From: Ailanthus altissimus
Taxonomy: Eukaryota > Streptophyta > Magnoliopsida > Sapindales > Simaroubaceae
Assembly (NCBI GenBank): GCA_946807835.1
Contig: OX327690.1
Location: forward strand, 30,164,501 to 30,228,500
Length of the DNA: 64,000 bases
Direction of reading: 5' to 3'
Shown here: positions 1 to 15,290 of the stretch, piece after piece
How the letters are laid out: each line of letters starts with the position of its first letter
How positions within the stretch are numbered: the first letter of the stretch is position 1
Notes under the pieces: generated by a model
The model's database searches: none
Told to the model about the DNA's origin: nothing
Seen by the model: only the letters and a program-made list of their open reading frames with translations
Program-made: the position numbers and the translations under genes

Positions 1-404
1 TTTATTAATAACAAAAAATGAGAAGCGTCGTCATTTTGTTAGAAATGAGAGACTTAACACTAATTAAGTGGGCAAATTCGTTCACCATTTAATTCGAAAA
101 GCCAAGCTTTAGTTGAAAAAATCTTGACTAAAAAATATTTCACGCAAAACACATTCACTGTCAATAATAAATTATACATGAGTTATAGATAAAGCTAAGA
201 AAACTTGGGACTCGGCACAATTGAATGTCGACCAATTAATGCTTTTAACATAACGGCAGAAAAGGAAATTGCAGCCACTAAATTAGTGTGAAGACATAAC
301 AAAGTGTTATTGTTCCTTGCCTTTTCTTGTGAAGTAAACGAAGATCCAAGCCGCGGGTGAATTTCCTTCTCCGGAAGAGGTATTATTACAACAGGGTCCA
401 ATTA

Positions 405-3400
405 TCATTTCTCTCTCAACACAACGTAATTGTTAGGTCCATTAGTCTTCTGTATCTTCGAAATTCTCTTCAGAATCTCTGCAAAAGCTGTCCGATCCTG
501 TACCCATTTTTTTTTAGCAGACTCTTAACTGACCAAAGGTACACATGCTATATTTAAAAAGCACAAATGTAACACAACAGATGTGTTCTAGTATACCTAT
601 CCATATTCGGCAACATAAGATTCTAATTATTGAGACCATTTAGTCTCTTCACAGATGTACAAGGTAGACTTAGATTTTAACAGGTATGCATAAGCCCAAT
701 AATAGATATGTTTGATAAGAACTGCACACAATTCCTAATTCTAGCACCTCCTCTCAAATAGGAAACAGAGAAATATGCATTAAAGAAAGAACCATCTTAA
801 CCCCACGAAGAGAATCAATGCACATTGATGCAGCCAAAATGAAGATGGTCCAAAGAGAATGATTGAAATTAGAGAAACTACCTCAGAGCTTTTTAGCCTT
901 GGTTTAAACTTAGCAACAAGATCCTGTGTGGTGACAGGTGCCTTTTGCAATAACACAGCCCTGATTTCGTCTTCAGTGACAGGACCAGCAGTAGCTGATG
1001 TTGACCCTGTTTTTGATGATGATGGTGGTGTACCTTTTGGAGGTCCACCACCCCCACTTCTCGAAGCAGGCACATTTTCATCCTTGGCAGAAGATTTTGT
1101 TTCCTGATTCCCAAATTTAAAGAAAAAGTAAATTACAGTTATAACCCAAAAAAAAAAAGGTGCCATCTTATTCTTAAGTGAAACAAAACGATGACAGGAA
1201 TCTAATGCTTATATAATAATCTGAAACATCAGTAAATCAAGCAGCGGTAACCAAGAATGGCAACGTACATTTTCTGTTTTCACCTTCTTCAGAGGCGCAG
1301 CACTAGATGCTTTTGCATCATCTCCATTAGATTTTCTCTTACCCTTTGATGACTTGGAATTAGATGGAGTTCCCTTGGCAGATCCAGAAGGTGCTGGTTT
1401 TGAAGGACTATTCTCAGCAGGTTCCTCCTTCTTAGGTGTATCCTTATGCTTTGGAGCCAATACAGGAGAAAAGTCATCCTCCATCTGAATAATGCAAACA
1501 AAAAGGCCCATCATTAACGAAAACATTAGGCAGATATTAAGTACAAAGCTCATAAAATTCAAAGTCAGAAATCAAATTAATGGTGTATCAGGGGGAAAAT
1601 GATATTAACACTGCAAAATAAAGATTAACTAGAATCATGCTGTTCTAGTGATGTTTAATACAACCAATATGACTAGAAATCAGATAATCTTACATCATCG
1701 TCGTCGTCATCATCATCCTCGGCATCTGATTCATTCAGTCCATTAGCTTTCCCAAGCAGCTTCTTCAACTCTTTTCCAGATTTGCTCAGTCCTCCCTCCT
1801 CCTCTTCATCCTCATCATCATCATCCTGCAACAACAGATAATTCCGATGCTTTAGGTGATGCAGACATATTGATGAGGTCATATGACAATATACTTAAAA
1901 GTTAGGTCTAACAAGAATTTCTAATGACTTGAGCACAAAAGGATGAATAGTAATTGTACACATCTAATTTAACAAGCCTTAAAACCAGTGACCACTAGTG
2001 GACTTAAATCCTGACAAAGCAATGTGAAATAACCAAAGCACACACTCCATTGATAACAAAAACTTGCTGTTACAAACAAGTACATACAAACCTGCTTAAT
2101 TTCTGGAGGAGCAGGAACTTCAGGGGCCAAATCTTCCCGTTCCTCAGGATCATTACCAACAGCTTCATCATCATCAGTGAAAATCTCCTCATGCTCCCAA
2201 TCATCACCTACAACAATAAATGTACAATATGCTGAATCAGAAATCACCACAAATGAGAGAGAGAGAGAGAGAGAGAATTCTGCCAAAAACATAATATAAC
2301 TTATATTTAAAACAAAAGCAAAATATATACATACATAACATATATTGCATTGGAATATGGGGAAGCAATATACTTTATACAGAGTGCTCTTTGCAGAAGG
2401 AAAGAAAGCAGTATAAGCAATACTCGTTTCTTTAAATTAATACACAGAATAAATAACATCATACGTTTGCAGTCTTATTCTTTGTATTAACTAAGTCTGA
2501 CAGAAATACAAGAAAAATGCTCACCCTTCTCAATATCATCATCATCCAAATCAAGATCACCTCCCCTTGGGCCTTCTTCGTCGTCATCACCGGCTATTTT
2601 GTTGAGTCCAAGTCTATTCTTCCTTGCTGCTTCCTCTTCTTCGTCTTCTTCTCCCCTATCAGAGACATTACCTTCATCCTCTTCACCACTTTTTTTACGT
2701 CCCCTCCCACCAGTGGCAGCAGCATCCTTGTCATCATTCTTCTCCACTTCACCAAATGCAGCAGCTCCATTATTTGCAGCTTTCATCATCCATCTTTCAT
2801 ATCCATCTGCAGTCTTCCTCCTGTTCTTCATCTTCTCTTCTGCTTCCTCCAAGGTGAGTTGCTTATATTGTGCAACTTTGTTAAAATTATACCTATAACA
2901 TGTTATATGGTCATTACAACTACAGATCAGATGCAGAAAATCACATCAACAATCTCACAAGAAAGGAAACCAAAAGTCCCAAAAGGATTTATATATTCAA
3001 TTACGAAAAAATTTCCAAGTAAATAACCTACTACAAAAGAATAATGAGTTCTAAACAAACTTATGACGGAGGTAATAAAGAAGTCATTTGAAAGGAAGCA
3101 GAAAATATACTTTCAGGATCCAGCAAACCCCCCGACCCCTCTCCCCAGGAGAAAAAGTTTCCTTCCATAAATAGAAAGTTATTCGCGCATATTTATGTTT
3201 CAAGATAGACAGAAATTGGGTTGCATACCAAGAACCAGCAGGAATAGCAACAAATTCCTTAGATTGCATCACTAACAGGTAGTATGTTGCCGATTGAGAA
3301 CCCTCAAGATGACCCTGGTACTGAGCCTGGCCTGTTTCATCCTCCAAGACCCAAGGCTTATTCTTGTACTTCTCCTACAAAGCGCATAAATAGATTCATA

Positions 3401-4416
3401 TGATTAAGCTTCCCAACAGCCAAAAGAAATCCATACACAGCAGATAATAGCTTTTATGGAGTTGAAGTTAAAAGGAAGGGCAAGCAGCATTAGTTCTCAG
3501 GCACCATACAAAGAATCACTTCCTCGCACAAACTGAACGGGTTGCCAGCCAGGAATACATTTCATAAAGTTCATATCAAGTATTTTTCACATTAAAAGTT
3601 TAGAAATAATTCATGCTCGACCACATGATGGATAAGCAAAAATCATAAATATCTAAAAGCAAACAGTAATAGTGTAAGATACATCAATATCATCAACTTT
3701 TACCAATACAATATTACTACTAAGCTATTTCCAAAGTCACGAATTTGCTTCTTCAAAGAATGATCAGAAATGGCCAAACAAAACCAGTTAGAATTCCGAT
3801 GACAACAACAACAAATGGAGACAAATGTTTCACAAACCTTCTTTAAAATTATATAATTATCTCAACATGTTTGCTTCGTAACTCTTCAAGCTATAATTCT
3901 AGAACAATCATCATCACAAAAAGAGGGTAAAATACCCGCAAAGCGTCGGTGACTTGGCGCCCTTGTAGCCCATCTTTATGGAGAGTCCATTTGTTCTCAT
4001 AACTTTTCTTCCTCGAAAAATTTGGTAACCCGCTAACAAATCTACCAATGAAATAGTTCTTGTCACTGCTAGCACTCGGCCGAACATTATATTCCTAAAT
4101 TTACCCCCAAAAAAATCCACAAACGTATTATTTTTACAAAATAACAGAAATAAAAGAAACTTACAATTAAATTGAAAGTTGAGACCTCCAAAATTGTTTA
4201 ATATTATACAGAATTAAATGAATCAAAAGATGTAAGCAAGTTAACTCGAATCAAGCGAGTGACGGTGGCGCCACAATCGTAGCACTTGGCTTTTTTCTCG
4301 GCCATGGTTTTGCCACATGTCAAGCACAGCGTCATGTGCTTGCAGTTGCTGCCGTACAAATCGGTTCCCGATCCACATCCGCTGCACGTCGGCTTCAGTA
4401 ACAGATCAAACGACAT
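405..4416 (-). CDS. TFIIF-alpha (RAP74): Transcription initiation factor IIF alpha subunit (RAP74), 9 exons
   Basis: Large subunit of TFIIF, which binds RNA polymerase II and stabilises the preinitiation complex in the nucleus. Exons read on the minus strand: 4416-4246, 4094-3936, 3374-3229, 2892-2525, 2207-2092, 1825-1694, 1484-1269, 1103-882, 497-405. All junctions are GT-AG, phases agree, and the total is 1623 nt (540 aa plus stop). The N-terminus has the plant-type Cys-rich motif (CSGCG, CLTCGK, CYDCG; residues 12-51). The RAP74 N-terminal domain follows (KNYFIGRFVSGLPNF, WVLEDETG, GSQSATYYLLV), then a long acidic D/E-rich middle. The C-terminus is a winged helix (GPVTEDEIRAVL, AFAEILKRISKIQK, NNYVVLREK). 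Length and order match my memory of Arabidopsis RAP74. A (GA)n run at about 2254-2276 is intronic. No lesions seen. Confidence 0.95.
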
Positions 4417-4851
4417 CGTTTTTTCTTTTTTCTATTTTGGGGTTCAAAACGACCGATGAATATTAGGGTTTCATCCGGTACATAACCAGTGAATGATCAG
4501 TTGATGTTGTTGATTTAGGTTTCTTTTCTACTTCTTTTGGTTGGGTTTTGATTAGAGATTCTGGATTGAGCGCTTTTGGTTGTTGATGATTTGAGGTTCA
4601 AGAATTGAAAGAGTGATAAAAGATTGAAGAAGTGATTCTGTTAATGGTATTGGATGTCCGCTGAATAATTCCACGATATATTCGCTTTGAACGATAATTT
4701 TTTTTATAGAAAAAACAATAAATGTTAAAAAAAAAACTTAAATCAACAGAAGAAAATTAAAATAATAAGAAAACGTAAAACATTTGTTTTAATTGTGTTA
4801 AAAAAAAAAGACTTTAAAAAATATCACCAATTTTTTTTTTTAACATATAAA
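4417..4851. other. Intergenic DNA upstream of TFIIF alpha
   Basis: Contains the 5' leader and promoter side of the minus-strand TFIIF alpha gene. It is T-rich near the start codon and then A/T homopolymer-rich. I see no clear TATA box and no ORF. Confidence 0.5.
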
Positions 4852-5082
4852 TTTGAATTCTGAACCTCCAAATTTTAAATCATAAAAGAGCTGAGATTTA
4901 AATTCTAAATCTATAAAATTTGAATTATAAGAAAACTATGACTTAAACTCTGAACCTTCCGAATTTGAACCACAAGAGAATTGGGATTTGAAGATTGGAC
5001 ATCTAAGGGAGCGAGGATTTAAACTTTGAACCTCGAGGATGTGAATTATGGGGGAGCTGAGATTTAAACTCTTAACCTCCAC
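4852..5082. repeat. 45-bp tandem repeat (about 5 degenerate units)
   Basis: Successive units carry the core TTAAACTCTGAACCTCC followed by AATTTGAA and GAGCTGAGAT, spaced about 45 bp apart (starting near 4852, 4897, 4942, 5018 and 5063). One unit is shortened to about 31 bp. No coding potential. The core slightly resembles a tRNA-type B box, so a SINE-derived minisatellite is possible. Confidence 0.7.
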
Positions 5083-5439
5083 TAAAATGGAAATAAATAT
5101 ACTGCCAACCTTCGAGCAGTTAACACAAGTATAAAATATTAGTATTTTTTAAAATTATATTTAATTTTTATAACAAAATTCCTCTTTTTATTATATTTCT
5201 TAATAGTTTTATAAGTTGCAAATCGAATATCTTTCTGAAGTTTTAAATGTAAAAGACATGTTTTAAAATATAAAAAGTTAATATGTTAATAATAATTCAA
5301 TAAAATTTTCAAAACAATAATTAATCAATTCACATACTTTGTGCCCGGATGCCTTCCTTTGATAAATAATAAATCAAATGCTTTCTCAAACTTTATAACA
5401 TATTTAAAAAAAGTATTTAAATGTGTCTCGTTAAATTGT
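5083..5439. other. AT-rich intergenic spacer
   Basis: No gene or structured element recognised; AT-rich sequence between the minisatellite and the copia LTR. Confidence 0.5.
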
Positions 5440-7012
5440 TGTTGAATTTTGTGGTTCAATAATTTTATTTAAATAAAAATTAAAATAAATATAAAATAAG
5501 AGAGTCATAATGAAGTTAATGATGTGTGAGACGCATAAAATAAAAATGATACGAGACTTGAAAGCGTGAAAAAGATGAAAAAAATAAAGACTGCATATCC
5601 AAACCGCAGCGCCGAAGGCAATATGTTTAGCACCGCAACATTGAAGGCAGTATGTCTAGCGCCGCAACGCTAGATCGAGTTTTTTGCTAATGCTACGGCA
5701 TTATACATAAAAAAATTAGTTTCAATTTTGAATTTACATTTTTTATGGGGTTTTGACTCATAAGACATGTGAAGTCTTATTCTAATTAGATTTCGATTTT
5801 ATATGCACGTTATAAACTCTATATAAATATTTATAAACCTTTTAGATTTATTATTGTAAGAATATTGATTAAAAATTATTGGAATATGATTTGGAGATCA
5901 AGCAAAATATGTAGGGTGCGCACGGATCGAAGACGGACGCAAAAGGAGGCGAAAACTGAAGAAGGGGGCGCATTAAGCGCAAGCGCCACAGCAACCAGGA
6001 TGAGCGCCGCGGCGCTGGGATCCAGCGCCGCAGCGCTCAGCAAATATCGGGCCAGCATCGCGGCTACGCGAACCAGCGCTGCGGCGCTGAACGCGGGAAC
6101 AGTGTCCCAAAATTAGGAAACTTCCTAATTTCGTCTCCCACTTGCTCTAGGACTCCCTAATACGACTCTCACACGTATAGAGAATACCTAGGACGTCCCA
6201 ATGCCTATATAAAGGCTATCAATTGGCTTGTAAATACAACTTAGTGAACTTGACAACCTTTGTGATCAAGTTAGTGAGATCTTTGTGATCTTAGAGAGAT
6301 CTTGGTGATCAACAATAATCTTAGTGATTATTCTTAGTGGTTTTTTGTGAGAGAAAATCCCTAGAGAGCAAGAGAGAGTATTCTTTGTGATCTTTCTTAT
6401 AATATGCATACTTTGTGGTTGCCTTGTGATTCAGAATAAGAGAAGAGTGTGATCTTGATCCGCCGTGGACGTAGACAAGTTGTCGAACCACGTAATTCTT
6501 TGTGTGTTCTTCTTCTACCCTTTCTCTCTTTTATTTCTTAATAACTTGTTCTGCATTATTATATTACTTGAGTGAATTGTTTAGCTCGTTTGTGTGCTTC
6601 CGCTTCAATAATTATCAAATATTAAGAGAGACTTTAAGAGAGAAAATAACTATGTAGACACTTAGTGCTTGTGTGCATTAAGTGAACCGCTATTCAAGTG
6701 TTCATTATTCTATGGAGAACAAAGATATGTTATTCATATATTATTTAAGAGTTCTTCATTATTATTTTATTACAAATTATTTAGAAGAGTTAATAAGAGA
6801 GGCTATGAGCCTTAAATTTACCGTGGACATTTGCAATTGACCAAACCATATATATTGATTGTGTTGTGCTCTAGATTTGTTTTAATTGTCTTATTTATTT
6901 GTTTGATATTTAATTATTTCGCTACGCAAATATATTAAAGTTTGAAGTTGAACTCAATCTATAGTTTTTTGCTACACCTAATTTTTTAAGAAAAGTGACG
7001 TTTCATTGAACA
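5440..7012 (+). mobile_element. Ty1/copia LTR (5' LTR of a truncated element)
   Basis: Starts TGTTGAATTTTGTGGTTCAA, aligning with the first bases of the solo LTRs at 22348 and 41700, and ends AACA just before a primer-binding site. U3 holds a GC-rich palindromic cluster (repeats of AGCGCCGCGGCGCT, 5960-6095) in AT-rich DNA. A TATA box (CTATATAAAGG) lies at about 6205. The R/U5 signature CCGTGGACGTAG...CGAACCACGTA appears at about 6462 and again, diverged, at about 6822. An internal duplication therefore explains the 1.57-kb length against 0.8-1.0 kb for relatives. The exact start could be 3 bases earlier. Confidence 0.8.
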
Positions 7013-7014
7013 AA

Positions 7015-7029
7015 TTGATATTAGAGTAA
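7015..7029 (+). other. Retrotransposon primer-binding site (mutated)
   Basis: TTGATATTAGAGTAA sits 2 bases after the LTR end and resembles the initiator-Met tRNA primer site TTGGTATCAGAGCAA of plant copia elements. The three differences are all transitions, as expected of an old copy. Confidence 0.7.
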
Positions 7030-7079
7030 ATATTTAATAATACACATCAGAGGTATTTAAATTATGACTATAATTAAAT

Positions 7080-7800
7080 AATATATTGAGAAGTTCAATA
7101 AGATAAATGACTTTAATTTATGAAAAAAAAAAAGTTATGGCACTACTAGTCTATGAATGATTAGACTCAACTTTTGGAAAACCCCCCAATCAACTAATAA
7201 AGAAAAGAATACCTTAAGACCAGAAGAGATGTATTGAGACATGATTTAGAAGATGGCTTACAGTACCATAATTTTAGCGTTGAGTGACAAAATCTTAAGG
7301 GAGGTAGATAGTAAAGAAATCGCTTTGAGTATATGAAAGAAACTCGAGATTTTATACATGAAGAAGTATTTGGCAAATAAACTTCTCGTGAAAAATAAGC
7401 TGCATCAGATGTCAAAGTCTAAGAGATCTTTATTGAGAGCTAACATTTACAAATTCAACAATATTATCATAAGTATTGAAACCCTGGGGATCAAGACATA
7501 GTATGAAGATAATGTCATCATCCTGTTAAGTTCGTTGTTGAATAATTATGAGAGCTTTGTGAACATGCCACTCTATGAAAAGTAGACTCTTAAGATGAAT
7601 GATGTCAATGCATCATTAAACTTAAAAAAAATTGACAAAGAGATTTAAATACGAGAGTGGAGCGTTGTTGTTTACACAATAAAATAAGAGCAACCAATCA
7701 AAAAGAAAATCTAATAAGTATTTTATTTATCACAAAAAATGATATTTTATGAGAGATTATCTTAAATTAAAAAATCAAGATGAGAGTGTTGCAATTAATA
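7080..7800 (+). pseudogene. gag: Decayed Ty1/copia gag (UBN2-type) with relic zinc knuckle
   Basis: Conceptual translation across several stops and frameshifts gives recognisable copia Gag: STIILALSDKILREVDSK, LEILYMKKYLANKLLVKNKL, YKFNNIIISIETLGIK, EDNVIILLSSLLNNYESFVN and LKMNDVNASLNLK. A CCHC-knuckle relic follows at about 7720-7780 (ICHKK, MRDYLKLKN), with one cysteine now Tyr. Nothing of pol remains; the homology stops near 7.84 kb, so the element lacks protease, integrase, reverse transcriptase and the 3' LTR. It belongs to the LTR and primer site immediately upstream. Confidence 0.8.
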
Positions 7801-7839
7801 ATCTTGTAAAAAATATTGAATAAATTATAGACACTTTGA

Positions 7840-8508
7840 TAATCTAAATAAAAAAATACAATAATAAAAAAATACTAAATTATAGGCGTAACATTCATAT
7901 AAATCCCAATGAATCATTATAAACAGTATTACCGCGACATATACGATTCATCGTTAATCATTTGAAAAATATAATGCATAATTCATTTACAATACCGTTT
8001 ATATAAACAATAACCATCCGCCGGCTAAATAATATTCGCCGGTGACTAGTTTCGTCTTCAAGCGGCCGCGATGTAATTGAATATTGAACTGTGGAAGTCC
8101 TTTGCCGTTAAAATTAAAAAGCGTAACATTTGTCATTTAAAACTATTTGCTCCATAAAAATATCTCAAAACTTTAATAGCTTGTCGAGGCAGACTCGTCT
8201 CAATAATGGATATGGATTATAGTTAAAACGCGCAAAACATAGTCATGGACTTGGACCCCACACAGGGTCGATAAAAAGGAAAGGAGACTCGTGATTTGAA
8301 TTGTCGTTGGCCATCGACCACATGATTCATGATCAGAGTTATAATATAACTCAGCTACCACACCAAACCAAATCCAACATTATCTATTATTACCAAAAAA
8401 TACAAACAAAATATATATAGCAAAAAACATTTATTTATTTTCTTTTTGAAAGACCGATAAAATACAAACAAACGAAAAGAAAACGAACTTGCCAACCAAA
8501 TTCTCCGC
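7840..8508. other. Intergenic DNA upstream of fumarylacetoacetase
   Basis: AT-rich with no ORF of note. A short GC-richer patch near 8060 contains a chance NotI-like sequence (GCGGCCGC). This is probably the promoter region of the downstream gene. Confidence 0.4.
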
Positions 8509-8518
8509 TTATAAATAA
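8509..8518 (+). promoter_or_regulatory. Probable TATA box of fumarylacetoacetase
   Basis: TTATAAATAA lies about 130 bp upstream of the ATG, following a CT-rich stretch. Placement suits a plant core promoter with a roughly 100-nt leader. Confidence 0.5.
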
Positions 8519-8643
8519 CTCCCTATTTTTATCGTAAAATCCACGTCATTTTATCTTCTCCAGTCCGAAAACAGACGTGGTACTGACGGAATCTGTAACT
8601 CATCATTGCCGGAGCTCTGAAACGACGACGTTTCGCTGCAGCC

Positions 8644-12577
<3,934 letters not shown>

Positions 12578-13229
12578 ATCATCGTCCTCCGTCATCGAAG
12601 TGAGTGCCCGTCCATCTTTATGACTCTCATCAATTCGAGTAAATTCAACCCCAGTCAACGTATGTAGTAAATAAAATTTTCATTCTCTCAGTATATTTGA
12701 AAATATCACTACAAGAATGTGAACGGGGAGATCGAAAAATGAAAATTCTTGTAGCTTTTTTAGCATGAAAATGAATTATTAAATAAGTACATGTCATGGA
12801 TTTTGAAGATTCTTCATTATTTTATTTTTTTTCATGTTCTTTCGGATCTTGGATGCCAATAAGTGGCGTTTGAATATTTGAATTTCTTTAAGAGTATTAG
12901 CAATTAACAATTCAATAATAATAGGGGGGCAAGTTCGGCTAATTACGCCTGAAATCATGTTCTTTAATTTTACCTATCCAAAATAAAAAACAAATCTGAT
13001 TTAGAGGAAACTCCCGTGGTAAGTAGATAATCAGATTTAGATGTGCTTTTAGCATGTGTATAAAGTGAAGAGTACACTCGTCAAAAGCCACTCGACATGG
13101 GTCCCACAGCAAACGGATGGTGCCCAGCTCATTTATCACGGCACCGATGCGTATTACGCGCCAAAAGATGATTCAAGAAAACGTAAACACCCGGTCCCCA
13201 CCAACAAACAAAAACCCAAAAACCAGCCA
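12578..13229. other. Spacer between FAH and the BAG gene
   Basis: Holds the FAH 3' region and the promoter of the next gene. No additional ORF with recognisable homology. Confidence 0.5.
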
Positions 13230-13237
13230 TATAAAAT
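13230..13237 (+). promoter_or_regulatory. TATA box of the BAG-family gene
   Basis: TATAAAAT lies 67 bp before the ATG at 13297. It argues against the longer in-frame reading from 13117, which would start upstream of the likely transcription start. Confidence 0.6.
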
Positions 13238-13296
13238 TACGAATCACCAGCTCCTCCACAACTTTCACAATCTTTTCTCAATTATCACCGTCGCCC

Positions 13297-13953
13297 ATGA
13301 AATCCTCTAGCAAATTCGCCTCCTTCTCTGCTTCATCAACTACAACGGTCACCTATACTTTCTATAATGACTACTCTGCCCCTCGACCCGCCACTGAAAT
13401 ACCCATCCAGTCCCCCCTCACCCAACCTCCCAGTCCAACCCCGATCCCCGTTCATCTCCCTCAAGAACTCGAATCACGAGCCGCCTCCAAGATCCAGTCC
13501 GCCTACAAGGCCCACTTGATCCGCACCCTCTACAAGAAAATCTCGTCCGTCGACTCCGAGGCTAATCGTTTACAGCGTCTAATCCAACGGCAGGAGACGG
13601 TGGACTCCATCAGGAGTAATGAGCGCGAGAAGCTGAGAATGAACGAGGCCTTGATGGGCTTGCTTCTTAGACTGGACTCGGTGCCGGGTGTGGACCCGTC
13701 AATAAGGGAGGCGAGGAGAAAGGTGAGCCGTAGGATCGTGGGGTTGCAGGAGATTCTTGATGGGATTTGCGGGTCAAATGTTCATGATGATGATTTTGGG
13801 GAGTGGGGTCCGTATGCTTATTGGAGAGACTTGGATAAGGTGGTGGAACAAATGGAGGAAGAGATTTGTAGAGAGAGAGGTGGCGATGAGATGGACAGAT
13901 TTTGTGCTCAGCATTTGGGATTTCGCTGCTTGCAGAGATTTCTTCGCGAATAG
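13297..13953 (+). CDS. BAG5: BAG family molecular chaperone regulator 5-like (IQ + BAG), single exon
   Basis: Predicted 218-aa Hsp70 co-chaperone that also binds calmodulin. The N-terminus (1-55) is rich in Ser, Thr and Pro and may be a mitochondrial presequence, as reported for Arabidopsis BAG5. An IQ motif (AASKIQSAYKAHLIRTLYKK) spans residues 62-81. The BAG domain follows to about residue 160 (EANRLQRLIQRQETVDSI, LLLRLDSVPGVDP, RRIVGLQEILDGI). The start was chosen from the TATA box 67 bp upstream; the open frame extends 60 codons further 5' but looks like leader. Arabidopsis BAG5 is of similar size and adjoins FAH there, supporting the call. Confidence 0.9.
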   Translation: MKSSSKFASFSASSTTTVTYTFYNDYSAPRPATEIPIQSPLTQPPSPTPIPVHLPQELESRAASKIQSAYKAHLIRTLYKKISSVDSEANRLQRLIQRQETVDSIRSNEREKLRMNEALMGLLLRLDSVPGVDPSIREARRKVSRRIVGLQEILDGICGSNVHDDDFGEWGPYAYWRDLDKVVEQMEEEICRERGGDEMDRFCAQHLGFRCLQRFLRE

Positions 13954-14969
13954 AGAGCTTCAGAGCTTTAGTTGCGTTTAAAATCATACTGGGATTTTGG
14001 GGAAGCAGCTTTAATTTGTTTGTATAGGGGGCCAAACTTGGGAAAATAAGTGTTTATGAAAGTGCTTTTAAGCCTAAAAGTATAATGAGACTCTAATTGT
14101 TATTGAGAAGCTTTAAGTCCCGATTCAGTATACCTCCAGGCTTCAGCTTTTCGGCAGATGGATCACAATTCACATGATCAATTATCGAAGGGAAAAATGC
14201 TGAAGTGACTAATTTGAATCACTTTATGATATACATTAAAACAGCAAGTGTTTAACATTGTTGGTGCACAACTATCAATTCTACTTGGCAAAACATAAGT
14301 ACCAGCCCACCCATCTCGTGTCGATAACGATGATTATGCACGACACATTATCGAGGCCATCTTTTTTTTTTTAATATTGTTTTTTTTTTTTTGCATTGGA
14401 AAATAGTCAATTCAAGCGAAACTAGGCGTTTCGGAACATTTTATTGTCCTCTTTGAGAAACGGCATAGTTTAGCATTGAATCTTATATAAACCACTACAT
14501 TGTCAATCAACGCAGCAGCAATTATCATTTTCGAGAGGGAAAGTGGCTAGTGTAAATTCTCAAGTGGGTGATGGGAGAAAAGGGTAATGAAGAAACAGAA
14601 AAAGAAAGATGATCATGCGATCATCACTCAGGATCCATATTTTAAATTCAAAGTTGGTTTTGACATCATTATCCCAATATTCGAAAAAAAAGCAAAAAGC
14701 AGAATAATGATCTCGCCCAGCGGCCTTTTCTTACTGAGTTTCCCTGTCAAAATGCTCGCTGTAAATACTAATATATGCAAAAGCAATGCATGTTTCGTTT
14801 TCCTTTCTCTATTGAGTCATTTGTAATGCTTTTAATAATGGAAAAACCATTTACACGCCAAAACAAAGATCGTCCACAAGATCTGGTACTTAATTTATAC
14901 ACCAGAAGCCATACTCTTCGTCTAGTGCTAGAAATAACAATAACGGTAATTGATATGTATAAGACTTAT
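13954..14969. other. Spacer between BAG5 and the Cys-rich peptide gene
   Basis: Convergent 3' regions with T-rich tracts near 14360-14390. No further gene recognised. Confidence 0.4.
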
Positions 14970-15290
14970 CTAAGCCACACAGCTGCATTTGCACCTGGCC
15001 ATGCACTTTTTGCAATCAGCGAGCGTTGGTTTGTCACCATCGCAGTCACATTTCTGAATGCACTTGGCCCTCGAAGTGCCGCCCCACAAGCACCGAGCCA
15101 TGCAGTGCAAAAGCGGCACGCATGAGGGGCAACCGTACTTCATCTGGTCCACAATGCAGTCTTTACATCCTCTGCGGTCCGGTGACTTTTGGCACGCCAG
15201 CGCCGGTGAAGTCGTTAGCCACAACGTGATCATCACTAGCATCGTTCGCACAATAGCTCGTGCATGCAACTTGTTAAGCTTCCTCTCCAT
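14970..15290 (-). CDS. Small secreted cysteine-rich protein, family not recognised
   Basis: 106 aa from the ATG at 15290; an in-frame TTG 18 nt upstream is not used. Residues 1-32 form a signal peptide: a basic start, then hydrophobic TMLVMITLWL, ending in SPALA before Cys33. The mature part has 15 cysteines in a dense pattern (GCKDC, GCPSC, HCMARC, KCIQKCDC, DCKKC, MARCKCSC). The odd number means at least one Cys is unpaired or the protein dimerises. A (TA)n stretch running into TATAAATAAATAA lies 40-65 bp upstream. It is intron-free. I do not recognise the family; by architecture it is an apoplastic cysteine-rich peptide, but I assign no function. Confidence 0.75.
   Translation of the reverse strand: MERKLNKLHARAIVRTMLVMITLWLTTSPALACQKSPDRRGCKDCIVDQMKYGCPSCVPLLHCMARCLWGGTSRAKCIQKCDCDGDKPTLADCKKCMARCKCSCVA

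Noticed and set aside
5865..6116. Ala/Ser-rich ORF (83 codons) in the copia LTR
   Set aside because: It is produced by the GC-rich palindromic repeats of U3 and spans the LTR promoter region.
13117..13296. N-terminal extension of 60 residues for the BAG5-like protein
   Set aside because: The TATA box at 13230 lies inside it, so the transcript probably begins downstream; the 13297 start also gives the usual family length.
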